NCBI RefSeq assembly: GCF_900659615.1
Contig: NZ_CAACUY010000002.1
Location: 1 to 64,000, forward strand
Length of the DNA: 64,000 nucleotides
Source of the DNA: Actinomadura fibrosa
GTDB taxonomy: Bacteria; Actinomycetota; Actinomycetes; Streptosporangiales; Streptosporangiaceae
Direction: 5' to 3'
Positions 61,678 to 64,000 of this stretch are shown here, one piece after another. How positions within the stretch are numbered: the stretch's first letter is position 1; every line of letters begins with the position of its first letter. Below the pieces are notes generated by a model. The model had not been told where the DNA came from, did not search any database, and worked only from the letters and a program-made list of their open reading frames with translations. Made by a program: the position numbers and the translations under genes.

Positions 61678-61989
61678 TCAGCCGTTCATGTTCACGGCGT
61701 CGAGGTCCAGGACGCGCGCGTGCAGGACCAGGCGCTGGTGGAGGGCGGCCCGGAGCGCGCGGTGCAGGCCGTCCTCCAGGTAGAGCTCGCCGTGCCACTG
61801 GACGACGTGGGGGAACAGGTCGCCGTAGAACGTCGAGTCCTTGGCGAGCAGCGACTGGAGGTCGAGCTCGCGCTTCGTGCTGATGAGCTGGTCGAGACGG
61901 ACCTGGCGCGGCGGGATCTTGGCCCAGTCCCGGGACGAGAACCCGTGCTCGGGATAGGGCCTTCCGTCACCCACCGCCTTGAAGATCAC
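61678..61989 (-). CDS. Conserved actinobacterial protein with ParB/sulfiredoxin-like motif
   Basis: The 103-residue protein begins MIFKAVGDGRPYPEHGFSSRDWAKIPPRQVRL and continues DSTFYGDLFPHVVQWHGELYLEDGLHRALRAALHQRLVLHARVLDL. I recall this form as widely conserved in actinomycetes, without an assigned function. The string DGLHRALRAALHQ resembles the GxHRxxAA loop of ParB/Srx-fold proteins, which is only a hint. It converges with the MFS gene (9 bases between stops). Confidence 0.68.
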   Translation of the reverse strand: MIFKAVGDGRPYPEHGFSSRDWAKIPPRQVRLDQLISTKRELDLQSLLAKDSTFYGDLFPHVVQWHGELYLEDGLHRALRAALHQRLVLHARVLDLDAVNMNG

Positions 61990-62463
61990 GCTCCGAGTCT
62001 ACGGCGTCCCGCGGAGTCGGAGAAGGCGTCGCAACTGGCCGGGTCATCCGACCGGCTTCCGCCGGTAAACCACCTGCGGCACCGCTCAGTGGCACGGTAG
62101 GTAAGTACCGCCGCGGCCGGTGCGGCCCACGCTCCGTCCGCCGGGATTCCGGGACCCGCATTGTCTCGGGACAAGGGCGCGGACGCGCGCCGCATTTCCC
62201 ACCTCCCATAATGGCGTGCCCGCTGTATTCGTTGCTCGTCAAGACTTGCCCTGTGGGCAATCGCGGGATACAACACGAACGAGGGATGAAAAACACGGTC
62301 CGCACGCAGGCGCCCCGGGACGGCGGTCGCGTCGCCCTCGCTCTCACCATGGGCGATCTGCGTCATCGCTCCCGATCCCGCCGACGGTTCGGAGGTTCAC
62401 GCCGGCGGATTCGACCATTTGCCGTCCCGGTCCGGCCGGACCGGGGAGCGAAAGGGGTGCTGA
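61990..62463. other. Intergenic region with two palindromes
   Basis: This 474-base stretch has no convincing gene. It contains TTGTC-TCGG-GACAA (62161-62174) and TTGCCC-TGT-GGGCAA (62246-62260), both perfect palindromes. The latter overlaps the -35 of the promoter described next. The rest is GC-rich with no recognised RNA. Confidence 0.5.
62246..62274 (+). promoter_or_regulatory. Promoter with palindromic -35 before the DUF397 gene
   Basis: TTGCCC (62246-62251) and TACAAC (62269-62274) are separated by exactly 17 bases, a good housekeeping-type promoter. The -35 lies inside the palindrome TTGCCC-TGT-GGGCAA, so a bound regulator would block polymerase. The first gene downstream is DUF397, about 190 bases on. 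Confidence 0.5.
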
Positions 62464-62661
62464 ATGTCGAAAGCCGGTTGGTCTCGCGCGGTATGGCGAA
62501 GGAGCGCGCGCAGTAACGGCAAAGGCAACTGCGTCGAGGTGGCGTCGGCGGCGTCCGTCATCGGCGTCAGGGATTCCAAGGACATCGGCGGTCCCGTGCT
62601 CGCCTTCTCCGCGGCCGAGTGGCGCGCCTTCATCGACGGCGTCAAGGCGGTCGGGCGGTAA
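62464..62661 (+). CDS. DUF397 protein
   Basis: The 65-residue protein has the DUF397 motif: WRRSARSNGKGNCVEVASAASVIGVRDSKDIGGPVLAFSAAEWRAFI. The NCVEV and RDSKD strings are diagnostic. AAGGGG is before the ATG. Normally a DUF397 protein is paired with an XRE regulator gene next to it; none is found within this window's neighbourhood, so it is an orphan. Confidence 0.88.
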   Translation: MSKAGWSRAVWRRSARSNGKGNCVEVASAASVIGVRDSKDIGGPVLAFSAAEWRAFIDGVKAVGR

Positions 62662-62726
62662 GACGGAGAAGCCGCCGAAAGCAGCGGGTCTCGATGCCGT
62701 GGGGACGGCATCGAGACCCGCCTGGA

Positions 62727-63878
62727 TCACTTGAACGGCAGCTCGGACGGAGGCGCCGGCCTGGTGCCGGTCCACGCGGCCGAGCGGAGGGTCTGGTACT
62801 CGATGACGAAGCCCGGGCGCATCTCCCGGTACTCGCCGCCGGACCTGGTCAGCTCCTCCTGCCGGGACAGCATCGCGCCGGTCCGCTCATCGAAGATGAT
62901 CACCGTGCGGCTCCGGTAGGTGCCCGCCTCGCTCGCCGGCCGCCCGTCCGCGGCGGTGACCGTCGTGGTGCGCTCGCCGGAGGCCAGCGCGATGCCCCGC
63001 CGGCCCAGCGGGTCGCTGTCGCGCCCGATCGCCCGGACGCCCGGCTGCGCCGCCAGCGCCCGCATCAGGCCCGCCCGGACCTTCGGCGGGAGCGGGGCGT
63101 CCATGATCGACGCCACCCGGTGGATCGTGGACGAGGCCCGCTGCTCCGGCGGCAGACCCTTACCCGCCGGGAGACCCGCCGCCGCGTCCGCTTCGCCCAG
63201 GAACTCCTTGGCGAGCTTGGCCGGATCGGTCGGCAGGCTCTGCAACTGCTCCACCGACTTCCCGTCCAGGAACTTCCCGCCCCCATGGGGATAGGTGCCC
63301 TTCTCCGGGCCGTCGGACCGCCACTTCGTCGCCTTCGTGGTGTACGTGATGTAGCGGTCGTCCGACCGCACACGGAAGCTCGACGGCGACCCGGCCTTGC
63401 GCCACAGCTCCGCGTCCCGTGCGGTCAGCGGCCGGGCCGGGAGATCGCGTCCGTAGTACGCCTCGCCCATGCCCGACTTCGCGCCCCACCACCCGAACGT
63501 CTCGTCGTGCGCACCGGTGATCGCGTAGGTCCCGGTCCTGGCCCGCATGATGTACGACTGGCCCGACACCACGTCGGCGTACCAGTACCTTCCCACCGGC
63601 TGCTGCTCGGCCTTCTCCGCGGCCGCCAGGAACGCCGCCTTGCCGTCCAGGCTGACCGTGCCGGACGGCGCCGGCGCCGGCGCGTTCCCGCCGGTGAACG
63701 CGATCGCGACGGCCGCCGCCGCGCCCGCCGCCACCAGGCCGCCGCCGAGCCCCCAGCCCAGCCGGGGCCGCGAGCGGCGCGGCGGACCGTCCAGCAGCGC
63801 CCGCGCCCGCCCGATCATCTGGGCGGTGGGCGGCGGCGGCTCGGGGTAGGAGTCGCGGACCATCCGCACCTCATCCAT
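62727..63878 (-). CDS. CU044_5270-family membrane-anchored protein
   Basis: The 383-residue protein has a cytoplasmic N-terminus (MDEVRMVRDSYPEPPPPTAQ), one membrane helix near residues 41-62 (LGWGLGGGLVAAGAAAAVAI) and a large outer domain with RYWYADVVSGQSYIMRAR, SPSSFRVRSDDRYITYTTKATK and GRDSDPLGRRGIALASGE. It matches the pattern of CU044_5270 proteins, which in actinomycetes lie behind ECF sigma factors and may act as anti-sigma or partner proteins. GGAGGAA precedes ATG 63878; it overlaps the sigma gene by eight bases. Confidence 0.83.
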   Translation of the reverse strand: MDEVRMVRDSYPEPPPPTAQMIGRARALLDGPPRRSRPRLGWGLGGGLVAAGAAAAVAIAFTGGNAPAPAPSGTVSLDGKAAFLAAAEKAEQQPVGRYWYADVVSGQSYIMRARTGTYAITGAHDETFGWWGAKSGMGEAYYGRDLPARPLTARDAELWRKAGSPSSFRVRSDDRYITYTTKATKWRSDGPEKGTYPHGGGKFLDGKSVEQLQSLPTDPAKLAKEFLGEADAAAGLPAGKGLPPEQRASSTIHRVASIMDAPLPPKVRAGLMRALAAQPGVRAIGRDSDPLGRRGIALASGERTTTVTAADGRPASEAGTYRSRTVIIFDERTGAMLSRQEELTRSGGEYREMRPGFVIEYQTLRSAAWTGTRPAPPSELPFK

Positions 63879-64000
63879 GCTGTTCCTCCAGAGTGAGCAT
63901 CGGATTGGTCCCGCCCAGCGCTTTGCGCAGCGTGGTTCGGGCACGGTTCAGCCGGGAACCGACCGTGCCGTAGGAGATCCCCAGCGCCGCCGCGACCTCG
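63871..64000 (-). CDS. C-terminus of an ECF sigma factor (partial)
   Basis: Only the last 42 codons are in the window. They read EVAAALGISYGTVGSRLNRA followed by RTTLRKALGG, the sigma-4 helix-turn-helix typical of ECF sigma factors, and end at a TGA (63871-63873). The stop overlaps the ATG of the CU044_5270 gene, so both are co-transcribed and coupled, an arrangement often seen for a sigma factor and its regulator. The subgroup cannot be assigned from this fragment. Confidence 0.8.
   Translation of the reverse strand, partial: EVAAALGISYGTVGSRLNRARTTLRKALGGTNPMLTLEEQHG

Noticed and set aside
62286..62516. A plus-strand frame starting MKNTVRTQAPRDGG upstream of DUF397.
   Set aside because: GAGGG abuts the ATG with no spacing, the sequence is Arg/Pro-rich without a domain, and it overlaps the DUF397 gene in another frame.

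Overview
The window is about 64 kb of very GC-rich DNA with strong G/C preference at third codon positions, GTG and TTG starts, DUF397, CU044_5270-type and PadR proteins, F420/LLM-type enzymes and Tat-exported proteins. This points to a Streptosporangiales-type actinomycete, plausibly Actinomadura or another member of the Thermomonosporaceae; that assignment is inference from gene content only. The gene order ino1 - padR - DUF5318 - class A PBP - GT87 - rpsF - ssb - rpsR - rplI - (accessory genes) - dnaB matches the origin-proximal block known from Mycobacterium tuberculosis (Rv0046c to Rv0058), so the window probably lies near oriC.

Layout. 1-9 kb: a secreted protein cut by the left edge, a YbaK-type deacylase, a CCA-adding enzyme overlapping bioA, an MFS exporter, a peptide-type ABC binding lipoprotein, and ino1 with its PadR regulator and a clear operator. 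9.5-18 kb: DUF5318, two tandem class A penicillin-binding proteins with a repeated promoter/leader, and a GT87 membrane glycosyltransferase. 18-22.5 kb: a DUF4190 protein, an endonuclease IV-type enzyme, two small proteins, then rpsF-ssb-rpsR-rplI ending in a strong terminator, with a parS-like site behind it. 22.7-28.8 kb: a Tat amidase and accessory genes (GNAT, PadR, FAD monooxygenase/TetR pair with twin operators, MATE pump). 28.8-31.8 kb: dnaB preceded by a DnaA-box cluster and interrupted by a 423-residue class 3 intein carrying a LAGLIDADG endonuclease.

31.8-45.5 kb is an accessory oxidoreductase/regulator region. It has two gene remnants, a probable LLM - FAD oxidase - Cdd1 operon, and a MarR protein whose operator motif also occurs twice before a FAD/NAD(P) oxidoreductase. 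A second MarR/epoxide-hydrolase divergon with its own operators follows, then SDRs, an alpha/beta hydrolase, a methyltransferase, an XRE regulator and a DHA2 exporter. 45.6-49 kb is a DNA-repair group: an Ada-AlkA fusion, Ogt, and an extra DNA polymerase III beta-type clamp. 49-57.5 kb holds an XRE-cupin regulator, a B3/4-domain protein with a DMT exporter, tRNA-Ser(CGA), tadA with its partner gene, a Tat phosphoesterase, a second tadA-partner paralogue, upp and small membrane/PH proteins. 57.9-64 kb holds an XRE-TPR regulator, a FadR/CynX-type operon, an orphan DUF397 protein, and a CU044_5270 protein following a truncated ECF sigma factor.

The most notable items are the class 3 intein with its codon-anomalous flank, DnaA boxes upstream of dnaB, the parS-like element, two PBPs sharing a leader and a six-cysteine tail, three small regulons readable from their operators, the extra sliding clamp beside alkylation repair, and two paralogous tadA-associated proteins. 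I did not find a wholly new multi-gene system. All assignments come from reading the sequence; no database search was run.
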